Assembly: GCF_037176765.1 (NCBI RefSeq)
Contig: NC_090025.1
Coordinates: 19,838,545 to 19,902,544 of the forward strand
DNA from: Anolis sagrei
Lineage: Eukaryota; Chordata; Lepidosauria; Squamata; Anolidae
Reading direction: 5' to 3'
DNA: 64,000 bases
This document shows positions 54,101 through 64,000 of this stretch, piece by piece. Under the pieces are notes generated by a model. The model had not been told where the DNA came from. It saw nothing but the letters and a program-made list of their open reading frames with translations, and did no database searches. A program made the translations under genes and the position numbers. Numbering within the stretch: position 1 is the first letter of the stretch; every line of letters starts with the position of its first letter.

Positions 54101-56245
54101 ATGTATTTTATGTTCAGTACTTTGGGGACTACTTCTATGCTGAAAAAGTGGTGTAAGATACAAAAAGATTTCACAAATGTAGCAATAAGATGCCGTATGC
54201 TGTTGTAGGAGGGATATTAAAAACAGTTTATACTGTGAGAAAGAGTAACAGCTTGGTTTTTCTTCTCTATTTATCTTCTTGCACAGGAGAATCAGAATGA
54301 AATTCATCAAGACAATCTTTACGGTGATATCACAAAATCCAAAGAACTCTTCGATGTTGAAAATGATGGCATGCTTTATACTCCTGAACAAGTATTGTTT
54401 ACCTTCACGGGGAATGGTGGAAGTGATCTCACAAATGATGAAGAAATCAGTGGTGATGACTCCTTCAATGAACACAATGAAGATCTTGGTCACACCGTAC
54501 TTCCAAGTGAAGGAGACAATCCACAAACAACTGTAGAAAAGGGAGACCAAGAAGAAGACAACACTATCAGCCGACAACCTCGTGACAGTAGCAGCAGCAG
54601 TAGCAGTAGTGAGAGCAGAAGTCTTGATAAAGAGGACAATCATATAGCTGATTACCGCAGAAGACATAGAGCAGACAGTTACAGCAGCAGCCAAGAAGAC
54701 AGGTACTATTTTGATGATGAAGGAATGCAAGGGGATGATGCAACTTTCTTCGAGAGTCATGATGCCGACTCTGACATGCTCTATGGAGATTTTAATTCAA
54801 AAGAAAGCAGCCAAGAAAGCAGAAGAGGGAAAGGTAAACATCACAGCAAAGCAATAGAACGGTTTGCTCGGAAAGTATACCATTATGTTGATGCTGATTC
54901 TGAAGAAGACCAGAGTCCTGAACAGGAGGAGAGCAAATCCCAGCAAGAGGATGATATTGTCTCTGAAGAAAGCAGCCAATCTGTTGAGGAGACTAGTCAG
55001 TCAACAGAAAATGTTCTCAGTAGATCCAGGGAAGATGGAACCAGTCAATCCAAGGAGATGGTAAAAAGTTCATCCAGAGGCCGTAGTCACAGTCAGTTTA
55101 AAGAGACTTTTAAAAGCCGTTCCAGAGAACATAGTCACAGTCGTTCCAGAGAAGATGACAGACACAGCCAGTCCCAAGAAGATGACAGACACAGCCAGTC
55201 CCAAGAAGATGACAGACATAGTCAATCCCAAGAAGATGACAGACACAGCCGATCCCAAGAAGATGACAGACACAGCCATTCCCAAGAAGATGACAGACAC
55301 AGCTGGTCCAGAGAAGATGGTAGGCAGAGTCAGTCCAGAGAAGATGGTAGGCACAGTCGGTCCAGAGAAGATGATAGACACAGCCTGTCCAGGGAAGATA
55401 ATAAGCACAGCCAATCTCGGGAATACCTTCACAGCCATTCCAGGGAAGATGTCCACAGCCATTCCAAGGAAGACCATAAACACAGCCAGTCTAGGGAAGA
55501 GAATAAGCATAGTTGGTCCAGGGAAGATGACAACCACAGCTGGTCCAGAGAAGATGATGCACACAGCCAATCCAGAGAAACTAGTTTGGTTAGCCAATCT
55601 AGAGAAGATGAGAATAGTCCATCTAGAGAGGACGATGATACAGTGTCTATGGAAGACATTAAAAGTGACTCTACTGAAGACAGTAGGGGCTCCTATAAAA
55701 AAGTTGTGAAAAAGTCCAAAGAATTAAGCGAGAAATCAAATGAGTATAGCACTGGCAAATCTAAACAGCAGAGAAGTTACTCCATTGAAGATGTATCCAA
55801 TAGGGCACCAAGAGGCAGTGAATCTGGAGAGGTTAAGCGAGAACACAGCAGCTCTAGTGAGAAAAGTGTTTCTACTGAAGACAGTGAAGAAACTTCTGAG
55901 GACACAGATGAATCAATTCAGACTGACAGCCGGTTGTCTCACAGTACCTCATCTGAGAGCAGCAAAGCTTCCCACGAAAGCACCAGTAGTGAAGACAGTG
56001 ATTCACATGACAAGGATCTTAAATCTGAGGAACAGAACCAATCTGCCCAAACCAGTGAATCCACAGAAGAGGACAACAGTCATTCCATAGAAAGAGATAG
56101 TCACTCTAGAGAGGACACGGCGAGTATAGAAGATGACAGTTGGTCGAGAAGCATGGAGCTTGAAAGCCGAAAGTTAATGTTCGATATTGATCACAACAAA
56201 CCATTAAGTGATTATGATGATAATGATTGTCAGGATGGATATTAA
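51092..56245 (+). CDS. DMP1: Dentin matrix protein 1, complete gene (4 coding exons)
   Basis: Joined exons 51092-51154, 51380-51427, 52407-52751 and 54287-56245 give 804 codons; all introns are phase 0. In mammals DMP1 is a secreted acidic phosphoprotein of osteocytes and odontoblasts that binds calcium and collagen and controls mineralization and phosphate balance. Residues 1-21 are a signal peptide. Exon 3 ends S-S-E-E-H-W, like mammalian E-D-S-E-E-W. M-Q-G-D at 299-302 is the BMP1 cleavage site (M-Q-S-D in mammals). M-E-D-I-K-S-D-S-T-E-D-S is conserved. The last 30 residues end E-S-R-K-L...H-N-K-P...D-D-N-D-C-Q-D-G-Y, the hallmark DMP1 tail. Oddities: about nineteen 9-residue SR-like His-rich repeats in the middle, greater length than the roughly 510-residue mammalian protein, and no RGD. 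DSPP lies upstream on the same strand. Confidence 0.97.
51380..51427 (+). CDS. DMP1: DMP1 exon 3 (16 codons)
   Basis: The acceptor is TTATTCTAG and the donor TGG|GTAAGC, phase 0. It encodes V-S-R-H-H-G-A-H-H-M-S-S-E-E-H-W. The S-S-E-E motif is a casein-kinase-like/FAM20C site conserved in SIBLING exon 3. Confidence 0.92.
51557..51660. repeat. Near-perfect hairpin
   Basis: 'ttggtcagaactttaagggagccatccaag' and its downstream inverse 'cttggatggctccaataaagttctgacta' form a stem of about 30 bp with a loop of about 25. In DMP1 intron 3. Possibly the core of a small foldback transposon. Confidence 0.7.
51700..51950 (-). repeat. Possible L2-type LINE 3' end, old
   Basis: 'attatttattgtttgtttaatttttatctcc' followed by A-rich 'aaaacagaacataacacc' has the layout of an L2 3' end on the minus strand. 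It is diverged. In DMP1 intron 3. Confidence 0.35.
52060..52185 (-). repeat. MIR-like SINE fragment
   Basis: 'cttgtcatttctgatttacagcaactctaaggc', 'catggggttttcttggcaagatttgttcagagg' and 'tgccttcctctggggctgag' match the 3' half of the MIR-like family also seen at 58330-58505. In DMP1 intron 3. Confidence 0.65.
52407..52751 (+). CDS. DMP1: DMP1 exon 4 (115 codons)
   Basis: The acceptor is CTTTGCATAG and the donor TCTCTG|GTAGGT, phase 0. The sequence is acidic, with S-D-E-D-R-G-S, S-K-S-E-E, N-S-E-G-D and a D-N-D-D-D-N-Y run. Mammalian DMP1 has two short exons here instead of one long exon, so the structure differs. It has no RGD (R-G-S only). Confidence 0.88.
52869..53004. mobile_element. hAT-type MITE
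   Basis: Palindrome starting CAGTGGTTCTCAACCTGTGG and ending GGTTGAGAACCACTG. The flanks TTCTAGAG and CTCTAGAG match at 7 of 8 positions. In DMP1 intron 4. Confidence 0.88.
53250..54005 (+). repeat. Two MIR-like SINE fragments
   Basis: 53250-53340 matches the 3' half ('gaacaaatcttgccaagaaaatctcatgataagg') and 53885-54005 the 5' half ('agccagcatgttgaaatggtttgaacattg', 'gggcttgattccccactcagac'), both on the + strand but in swapped order. A (CA)n run lies at 53343-53359. In DMP1 intron 4. Confidence 0.55.
54287..56245 (+). CDS. DMP1: DMP1 exon 5: cleavage site, SR-like repeats and conserved C-terminus
   Basis: The acceptor CTTGCACAG ends at 54286; 652 codons run to TAA at 56243-56245. Blocks in order are T-G-N-G-G-S-D...S-G-D-D (near 54412-54460), a Ser run (54589-54612), D-D-E-G-M-Q-G-D-D (54716-54739), a basic K-H-H-S-K-A-I-E-R-F block, about nineteen 27-base units of H-S-Q-S-Q-E-D-D-R type (about 55085-55630), M-E-D-I-K-S-D-S-T-E (near 55650), a second Ser/Glu-rich part, and the conserved tail. 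The repeats keep S-x-E in almost every unit. Confidence 0.96.
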   Translation, partial: ENQNEIHQDNLYGDITKSKELFDVENDGMLYTPEQVLFTFTGNGGSDLTNDEEISGDDSFNEHNEDLGHTVLPSEGDNPQTTVEKGDQEEDNTISRQPRDSSSSSSSSESRSLDKEDNHIADYRRRHRADSYSSSQEDRYYFDDEGMQGDDATFFESHDADSDMLYGDFNSKESSQESRRGKGKHHSKAIERFARKVYHYVDADSEEDQSPEQEESKSQQEDDIVSEESSQSVEETSQSTENVLSRSREDGTSQSKEMVKSSSRGRSHSQFKETFKSRSREHSHSRSREDDRHSQSQEDDRHSQSQEDDRHSQSQEDDRHSRSQEDDRHSHSQEDDRHSWSREDGRQSQSREDGRHSRSREDDRHSLSREDNKHSQSREYLHSHSREDVHSHSKEDHKHSQSREENKHSWSREDDNHSWSREDDAHSQSRETSLVSQSREDENSPSREDDDTVSMEDIKSDSTEDSRGSYKKVVKKSKELSEKSNEYSTGKSKQQRSYSIEDVSNRAPRGSESGEVKREHSSSSEKSVSTEDSEETSEDTDESIQTDSRLSHSTSSESSKASHESTSSEDSDSHDKDLKSEEQNQSAQTSESTEEDNSHSIERDSHSREDTASIEDDSWSRSMELESRKLMFDIDHNKPLSDYDDNDCQDGY

Positions 56246-58070
56246 ATGTATTAAAATCTGATGCAATGTTTTGAGAGCTCTTAAAAATGTATGTATTGTG
56301 TCAGCAATAAAATGATAAACATTATTTATCAAGAATATTGCGAATTAGAAACTAGAGTTGCCACCTAATGCCACTGAGAACAAAATTAGGAAGACTCCAC
56401 ATGGAAGAATTGGAATGGCAAAATCAGTTTCAGGAGGGCATTTTTGCATTGCCTGCAAAACTGATATATATCGAGAAAGGCTGAAACTGTTTTAATAACA
56501 GTGTAAGCCATCAGTGAACTGTTCCCACCATTAGCAGTGAAATCTTACTATGGTTTGTTACATGTATATATTTTGCACAGTGCTATTGGTAACAAGAACA
56601 AAAAGTCTATGGATATGTAGGATATCACTGATGTAGTTGCACACTTTCTTTAGCTACTAAAAGCAAGGGAGGAGCAATTGTGGTCTTTCAGAAATTGTTG
56701 GACTGCAATGTCCATCATCCCTCACAGCTACAGTTGATTGTTGCTCAGCAATTTTTGGAGAATGACTCCTGAGTTCAGAGACCTTCCTCTCCCATACAAA
56801 TCCTCTGCACTCTAAACCATACCTTATTTTGTGTTGTCTCCATTTAAGAAACAGCTCATTAGGCTAGAGAGATGCATAAATACATTTTCTGTTCCATCAT
56901 TGAGGAATGACTATGAAATTAAAATTCATATGTTCCTTTATTATCCATAGACATCAATTAATGCCTGTGACGTCATGAAAAACCATATATTTCTTCATCT
57001 CCTTTTTACAGGTGCTGTTTTGATATGAAATAAGACATGGTGCATCCACATTTTGTCCTTTTCAAGCACCCCATCTACACTGCCATATAATGAAGTTTCA
57101 TAATGCAGTTTAATTGCATTGAACTGCATTATATGGCAGTGTACACGGGCGCAGAGTGAATCTTTTCCTTTAGTATAGCATGGTTTTAAAATGGTAAATG
57201 CACACAAATGCTCTTTTCCCCATGGCATATTACTAAACAATTTTGTTGTTGGTGGTATCTTGAAGGTATGCTTGAATGTTTTGTTTACTTTAGAGATGGA
57301 GAGAAAGAGATGGAAGCAGGTTTTCCCCTGCAGCAAGGTTGTTCTTTCGTGGTTCCATATCTCCTGCCTCTGCCTCTAGAATGTGTGAATAATTTAATTT
57401 TCAGCCCAAGGTTTGACTAGTTTGCCTTCATCTGCACTTTCCAGACTGTCCACATGGTGGAATTCTTATGCTGACGATGGAAAAGACTGCACATTTGAAA
57501 AGTATGCAAAGAAACATAGATGTGTTTCAAATGCATACAAAACATGTTTTGGACAATGTATTTAAGCAATGTGCTCAGTTTCAAGCATGTGACAAAAAGA
57601 CACAAATTGGGGGAGGGGGCAAAGAAAGGGGTGAATCTGATTTGCTGTGAACCAAAGGATCCAGGCATTGGCCGGCATTGGCCAGCCATGGTGGTAGGGA
57701 AGGGAAGATGCCTATATATGTAGATTCTATAGGCTACATACCTAATACCTCAAAATAAGTAACACACTACAGATATAGGCTCAGTGCTTGAGCAACAGGA
57801 GGACTGTTGGAAGGCAGCGCCAATGCACATATGTGTGAGAATTCAGATTAAACATATTGACTGTATCTACTGCAATAAAAACAAAATATTGATCATATGC
57901 TAAATGCCTATTCACTTAGAGGTATCAATAATATTGGATGTACGTATTTTGTAATTAATGTATAGCTATACTGGGAAATATTGTGTTTTTACTCCTTTTT
58001 TTGATACTAGTGATCTTAAGTTAAAAGAAAATGATCTCTGTGTTTCCTAATAAAGATGTTTGTATGCCAC
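56246..58070 (+). terminator. DMP1: DMP1 3' UTR with two candidate poly(A) signals
   Basis: AATAAA at 56306-56311 lies only 60 bp after the stop. A second, at 58049-58054, is followed by T/G-rich sequence and would give a UTR of about 1.8 kb. Either or both may be used. An 80-bp MITE-like palindrome lies at 57068-57150 (ctacactgccatataat...attatatggcagtgta). Confidence 0.5.
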
Positions 58071-58329
58071 AAATTAGCTTCCTGGTTTTATTTATATGTT
58101 TTGAATTATTTTAGAAAGATATAATTATGTTCAAATGTGAGTGAGCAGACGCAGGTGAAGAAGAAATTTGTATCTGGGAAGGGGTGCTATGAAGACCCCA
58201 TCCCCTTATTCACTTCTTTATAAGCCTGAAATCCACATCTCCCAGTTTGAAAGCCTACAGACTTCTGGAAATTCAAGAGAAATAAGCATAGTGTCTATCC
58301 TGAAATTTCTACACTTGGCCTGAACGTTG

Positions 58330-58505
58330 CTGCTATTATGTGCCTTCAAGTTGTTTCCAAATCATGAAGAGCACAAGGCAGGAGTTTCTCTTGGCAAGAT
58401 TTATTCGGGGGGTAAGGTGGGGGTTGCCTTTCCTTATTCTAAGACTGAAAGAGTTTGACATGCCCAAGGTCATGTGGTGGGTTTCCATGGCCAAACAGGA
58501 ACTGC
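58330..58505 (-). repeat. MIR-like tRNA-derived SINE fragment
   Basis: 'tgtgccttcaagttgtttcc', 'ttctcttggcaagatttattcgg', 'ttgacatgcccaaggtcatgtggtgggtttccatgg' are the reverse complement of the family's body. The head is missing. Confidence 0.65.
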
Positions 58506-58732
58506 AGTCCAACAGACAGTTTCATCTCTTTATTAACTCAAAGACAACTGAGGGAACTCCCTATCAAGAGGCCAACAAATCCATTCTGGGTTTTAATCAG
58601 ATATTTAAAAGATCTTCCCAAGGTGTCAACTCCTATCCCCCATGTAGGTGCAATTTCAACTTTCAACTAAACCCCATGGATGGAAACCACCAGCCACAAC
58701 TGACCTTAGTGAGCTATCAAAGGTTTCTGAGG

Positions 58733-60015
58733 ATTTATTTATTTATCATATTAGAAGCGAACCAAGGGTACAATTGTAATGTATTTTAAAAACACAAAGT
58801 TAAAAAAAACTTGGCATTATATTAAATGTCCTTTGACCAGTAGCTGGCCACTTGGAGTACCTCTGGTGTTGCTATAAGGAGGTCCTCCACTGTGCATGTG
58901 GCAGGGCTCAGACTCCATTGTAATAGGTTTGCTCTTCTCCACACTCCACACTTGCATGTTGTGGACTCCACTTTGTGGACCTATTTCTTAAGGTTTGCTC
59001 TGCATCTCGTGGTGCCAGAGCACAGTCTGTTCAGCGCCTTCCAAGTTGCCCAGTCTTCTGTGTGATCAGGGGAGAGTCTCTCATTTGGTATCAGCCATGG
59101 CTGTGGCACAGCTAGTTAATAGCCAGCTGCATTAAATCACGACTGAGTGAGAGGTCATGAGTTCGAAACCAGAGTAAGCTGCTGACCATTAATAATCTAG
59201 CTTGCTGTTGACCTATGCAGCCCAAAAGACAGTTGCATCCATCAAGTAGGAAATTTAGTACCACTTTATGCAGGGATGCTAATTTAACTAATTTACGACA
59301 CCATAAAATCTAGCAGCGTGTGTAAGAATGGGAAAGTACACCATCAAGGACTCGGTGTTACAAGTGGACGCTGAAGCCACAGCTCCCCCTGTGGCCAGAA
59401 TCGAGCATACCCTCATGAATCCGGGAAAGCTGGATTGTTAAATTGCCTTTATATCTGTCTATATATAAGTTACACTCCCATAGCATTGAATGTTTGCCAT
59501 GTATATGTGCATTGTAATCCACCCTGAGTCCCCTGTGTGGTGAGAAGAGTGGAATATAAATACTGTAAATAAATAAATAAATGGCTCCAGGTTCCAGGTT
59601 TTAGCCTGCCACTTTTGGACTCTTGCTTGCTGAGGTGTTCCTGCGAGTATTTTAGAAAGCTATTTCTTGATTTCAGTGAAAGATATATCATTGGCATGCT
59701 GATTGATATCCGAAGATGTCACTGCCTTGGTCCTTTCATTATTGGCTGCTACTTCCTGGAGGATATCAGGTGGTGCAATATCGGCTAAACAGTATAATTT
59801 CTCCAGTGGTGTAGGGCATAGACATACTGTGATAATGCGGTATGTTTCATTAAGAGCCACAGCCACTGTTTTAGCATGGTGAGATGTGTTCCACACTGGG
59901 CATGCGTACTCAGCAGCAGAGTAGCAAAGCACAAGAGTAGATGTCTGGTTGTGATCCCCAGGTTTCTGAGGAAAACAAATGAGTTCCTGCTGAAGCATAA
60001 TGGCCATGGTATTGG
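58733..60015 (-). repeat. Non-LTR retrotransposon 3' part (RTE- or Vingi-like), split by a SINE
   Basis: The minus-strand 3' tail starts at 58733 (TTTATTTATTTATCA). 58830-59092 is a conserved 3' region. After a SINE insertion, 59582-60015 encodes a reverse-transcriptase C-terminal block with C-Y-S-A-A-E-Y-A-C-P-V-W, R-I-I-T, L-A-D-I-A-P-P-D-I and A-A-N-N-E-R-T-K. An open run of 115 codons remains (59660-60007). The clade assignment is uncertain. Confidence 0.65.
59093..59581 (+). mobile_element. Composite SINE: tRNA-like head with L2-type tail
   Basis: The head 'ggctgtggcacagctagttaatagcc' and 'ggtcatgagttcgaaacc' look like A and B boxes. The tail 'gtaatccaccctgagtcccctgtgtggtgagaag' with (AAATA)n is the L2-type 3' end. 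ATGGCT occurs at both junctions. A second copy lies at 62805-63345. Confidence 0.7.
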
Positions 60016-62415
60016 GTAGAGCAAATGTAGACCCTTCTACTATCTGTCACTTGCGACCTGGAAAGACAATAATGAGACTAAGAAAGTAATAGACTCAGAA
60101 GTCAACCAAATAAGACAAATAAGCATCAGCTAAAACAGTAAAGATACTTGAACATAATGCGCTGCAGATTTTTGTGCCCAAAGTCCAAAGACCACAGCAG
60201 CCCAGGAGTCTCAATGCAGCACTTAATTCTTTTACAAAAGTTGCATAATCCCTGTAGCCAATGCACACTTGGAAAGATGGAGTACTAGGTTCCACATCCC
60301 TTTAATGCTTTTCAAATTGAGGGAATGGGTAGGATGGAATGACTGTTCACAATTATCCTTTCCCAGGTTGAAAAATGGGTTTCTTGACAAAAGTAAGCCA
60401 GAAAACTTGGTGTAATACTCCCCTGCTAGTCAAATGTCCTGAAATCTTACAGAATAATTATTCTGTGGAGAAACACTCATGAGCATAGTTTACACTTTTT
60501 TATATACAGAAAAGATAGTATATTTGTGCACAACCTCCCCAAAGCCCCCCAATGACGGGTTTGTCTCTACACAATAAGTAGTTTAAGGAGCACCATCCTC
60601 TATTATTTTCTGGGCTATTTGCCCTATATCTTCTTCCTCATAATATGAACTTTTTTTCTAATGAGGCATTGATGGATCCTGAAAGCAGTTGTTGTTGCTG
60701 TTTTACATCACATTGGCTTCAGCATATGGTGAAAAAGAGACCACCCAGTTCTCTCATCATCAGCTAGCCTGCTCTGGGTCATTGTGCAGCTTCCAACTAT
60801 TATTTCACTTCTTTACATGTCAGTAGGTGCACATCCTTATGGCTTGAGTCCAGTTGCTTCCTTAGACACAGCACTACTCATACTTGTTTTGTGCTCTACC
60901 CCAGTAACTGGTTGAGGACCTTCCAGTTCAGGACTCTCACTCTCCCTCACTATTGAAAGGATTTCAAGGTAATAGGCACTCAATATATGTTTAGCACTGC
61001 CTCCTTCAGTATAGTACAGAAAATAGTTATCTAAAGTGCCATTGCTGTTATATCTGGGAGTTCCACTCCTTACTACTGCTGCCTAGTAGCTGTTTGGCAT
61101 ATTGAAGACTTTGCACATGATAGATTTGTTGCACAACCATACTGGCTTAATCACATGTTTGATCTTTCCTTATCACACAATGGCATGGCTTTTCTGTTTT
61201 TGCATTATATTTCTATCATTATTGGATCACACATTTTCTTTGAAAACCCATTAATGACTTCAATATCACTGTTGTTCCACTTTTGTATTTGGTGCTATCA
61301 TTTCATTCATTCCACTGAAGTCTCGATATCTCAGCTGTCATCTAGTGTAAGTTAGCATGCTTCTCCTCTTCTTTCCCTTTCTATCTTAAAGCAGGGTTAA
61401 ATCACCCCATTTTCAGTATTCAGATAAGAAGATGTCATGCTGTATGAGAATAATGTTGATTCTATTCTGTTCCACAGATTTGATTTGATTTGATTTTGCC
61501 ATGAATCCACAATTGCACTGTCATGGTGGGTTGCAATTATAGCAGTCCCTTCTATTTGCAAGAAACATTGAAACTACACAATTCAGCAATTGTGGCTAGG
61601 CAAAAAATACTAAACAAAATACTTGTGCTATGCGAGGTGGGCTTGGGTAGGAAGATGGAATTAAGTGAAAGTGCAAAAGACTGACTGTGGTAACATGCAT
61701 CACTGAAACAGCATGGTAATACTATTGGGGATGACATATGAAAGTGATTGTTTCCATGTCAAAATGTTTCCCTCAGCTTAAACAATGCAATTGCTGTGAG
61801 ACAATAAGCTGATGATATCAAGCCCTGAGCCTATCTTCACAGTACACCTTATCTGACATGGTAGACTCTACCAGCAGCATTGCTACCAGCAGCATAGCCT
61901 CATGACTCAGAAGAGCACACGATTCCACCGGTATGGGGAAAAAAAGTGCCAACATGGGTCAGAATGATTTTTTTAAAATAATACACTTAACATTTTAATT
62001 TTTTATTTAACAAGTTGCAATGCATTTTAAAAAAATAGCCAGCAAGTGGCGCTGCTGCTTAGCATCTTAACTTGATGCACATTGCTTTCATTCCATGAGG
62101 CTTTCAAGATCAGATAGCGGTTATGCACAGGTTTGTCAAATAATGCAGCTCCTGTATATGTGCTGTTCCTACACTGTAGAATTAATGTAGTTTGATACCA
62201 CTTTATAGTCTAGTGAAACACTAGTGAAACACTAGCACACTTTTCCCACAGTAGTTATGCATAATTGGTTATAACTGGACAGAAGGTAAGAAATTGGGAT
62301 TCCATAATCAAGCCCCACTGGAAAACTGCACAAGGCAGACATCGATATGGTAACTAATAAAATGCAGCTTTTTATCCAAGATATTAACTCTGGACACTAC
62401 GATTTGTTTAGCCTA
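60016..62415. other. Intergenic DNA, no gene seen
   Basis: No exon, and in particular no IBSP-like signal-peptide exon, was recognised. A fragment of the 48418-type MITE lies at about 62160-62215. Confidence 0.4.
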
Positions 62416-62418
62416 CCA

Positions 62419-62750
62419 AGAGCAAAAACTTCAGTGGTGCAGTGAGTTAAACTATTGAGCTGCTGAACTTGCTGACCAAAAGTGGCGGTTCAAATCTGGG
62501 GAGTGGTGTGAACTCCTGCTGTTTGTCCCAGCTTCTGCCAACCTAGCAGTTCAAAAACATGCAAATGTAAGTAGATCAATAGGTATTGCTCCCGCGGTAA
62601 GATTATAGCACTCCATGCAGTCATGTCAGTCACATGACCTTGGGGATGCCTATGGACAACGCCGGTTCTTCAGTTTAGAAATGGAGATGAGCACCACCAC
62701 CCCCAGAGTCGGACTAGACTTAATGTCAGGGGAAAACCTTTACCTTTATC
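62419..62750 (+). mobile_element. Sauria SINE
   Basis: tRNA-like head ('cagtggtgcagtgagttaaac'), body and Bov-B-like tail ('taatgtcaggggaaaacctttacctttatc'). 'ctacca' occurs on both sides. Confidence 0.85.
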
Positions 62751-62804
62751 TACCATACTAAGAAAATTTACAGAACATGCAATGGGTCTCTGATATCCTT
62801 ATAG

Positions 62805-62814
62805 TTCTTTATAT

Positions 62815-62857
<43 letters not shown>

Positions 62858-63345
62858 TTGCTTTTATATTCCGCCCTTCTCACCCCACAGGGGACTCAAG
62901 GAGGATTACAGTGTACACATATATGGCAAACATTCAATGCCAATTTTGACATACAACACCTACAGACATAGACAGAGGCTATTTAACTTTTTTTGGTCGC
63001 CAGGGGAGCTGTCGCTTTCATCGTCCATCTGCGACACTGATGAAGTACTTCCGCATTCCCCGCATGCTTTTTGCTGGAGTGCTTGCTGGAGTCTTTTTTA
63101 TGGCCTCATAAATTAGTTAATTTAGCCTCCCCACACTTTAAGGTGGTACCTAATTTTCCTACTTGACAGATGCAACTGTCTTTCGGGTTTCAAAGGTCGA
63201 CAACAGGCTACACAATTGGTTGGAAACCCACTCCAACCCGGGCTGGCTTCAAACTCATGACTTTTTGGTCAGAGTGATCTTAATGCAGCTGACATTCAGC
63301 CAGCTGCACCACAATCCCGGTGCCTTGCTAAGACTTTATCCCAAG
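62805..63345 (-). mobile_element. Composite SINE: tRNA-like head with L2-type tail
   Basis: Reverse orientation of the 59093-59581 family. The (TTTA)n tail lies at 62808-62860, then the L2-type end 'ttccgcccttctcaccccacaggggactcaagg', and the tRNA-like head ends near 63345 ('gcagctgacattcagccagctgcaccac'). The middle holds a diverged 130-bp stretch. Confidence 0.65.
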
Positions 63346-64000
63346 AGAGGTAACCAATGTTCCTTTAGGGAAAAATGACAGAGATCTCAGCTTAGTTATG
63401 TTTACTGTTTTTATTTATAGGCATCCTGCTCCCATATTTTATGCCTCTTTCACAAATTGAAAGCACTGATACAACTTTAATTGCCCTGGCTCCCTCTTGG
63501 TAATTGTACCTTCATGAATTATTTAGATGTATCTGCCAGAGAGTTCTGGTGCTTCACCAAACTCCAAATCCATTCCACAGTGGGGAGTTATGCTAATTTA
63601 GTGGCATCAATAGGATATACAGTCATCCTTCTACACTTGCAGGTTAGATATTCATGGACTTATAGTATTTGCTGCTGCCAGACAGGTGACTAGAAAATAT
63701 GTTCTCTCTAGGCTGTGGGGCGTAACATTACACATAACTGAATATGTAATGCCACACCACATAAGTAGTTTTCTGTCGCCACTTTAATACCTGGAACGTA
63801 CTCTGTTTCTGTCCTGTTACAAGTGCCTTTCTTCTTGACTCAGTGAGGGGGAAAAGAATTTCCTTTCTAAATCCCTTTACTGCCTTGTACTGCTGCAGTT
63901 TCCTTTTTAAATTGGCTGGGGCTTTCTTGTGAGCTGTTAAACCTTTGTGCTTTATATCACATGCTTGAAACACTCCGGTAAGCAACCAAGTAACAAAGTT
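63346..64000. other. Intergenic DNA, no gene seen
   Basis: No recognisable exon, repeat end or regulatory motif. An 85-codon minus-strand open frame at 63728-63985 has no visible family features. Confidence 0.4.

Noticed and set aside
54017-54760. 247-codon minus-strand frame overlapping the DMP1 exon 5 start
   Set aside because: It is antisense to a well-supported exon, and its hydrophobic composition is what Asp/Glu/Ser codons give on the other strand.
55070-55709. Open frames overlapping the DMP1 repeats on both strands (55155-55709 plus; 55070-55597 and 55429-55659 minus)
   Set aside because: They are shadows of the 27-base coding repeat in exon 5.

Overview
This window is vertebrate genomic DNA, most probably from a squamate reptile and most likely an iguanian lizard of Anolis type. 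It carries several Sauria SINEs with Bov-B derived 3' tails, Bov-B (RTE), CR1 and L2 LINEs, many small hAT, mariner and Tigger-like DNA transposons, and long introns with GT-AG splice sites. Two protein-coding genes can be reconstructed exon by exon. Both are on the + strand and both belong to the SIBLING branch of the secretory calcium-binding phosphoprotein (SCPP) family.

Layout. Positions 1-28280 are gene-poor flank, filled with CR1, L2, SINE and DNA-transposon copies, a cathepsin L-like retrocopy fragment (7291-7600, minus) and a nearly full-length CR1 LINE with two open reading frames (about 16899-21090, minus) that lies inside a probable solo LTR. Positions 28290-40215 hold DSPP (dentin sialophosphoprotein): promoter, a non-coding first exon and four coding exons, 865 codons in all. 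Positions 40300-48150 are intergenic and contain a Tigger-like transposon split by a Sauria SINE and a Bov-B LINE. Positions 48157-56311 (or to about 58070) hold DMP1 (dentin matrix protein 1): promoter, non-coding exon 1 and four coding exons, 804 codons, ending in the very conserved DMP1 C-terminus. The remainder to 64000 is intergenic, with an old non-LTR element carrying a nested SINE. The neighbouring mammalian genes SPARCL1 (before DSPP) and IBSP (after DMP1) were not seen here.

How the genes work together. In mammals DSPP and DMP1 are secreted, heavily phosphorylated acidic proteins. They are processed by BMP1/tolloid proteases and direct mineral formation in dentin and bone. Both lizard proteins keep a signal peptide ending in Pro at the exon 2 boundary, a 16-codon exon 3, phase-0 introns throughout, a large last exon and a Met-Gln-Gly-Asp site at the known BMP1 cleavage position. 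Their promoters share an inverted CCAAT box and an identical 20-base block that contains the TATA-like element, which suggests a retained ancestral promoter or common regulation.

The most notable points are the shared promoter core, three RGD motifs in the DSP part of DSPP with none in its phosphophoryn-like part, an SR-like and His-rich 9-residue repeat expansion in DMP1 together with absence of RGD, and several multi-level transposon nests dated by their target-site duplications. I found no wholly new biological system.
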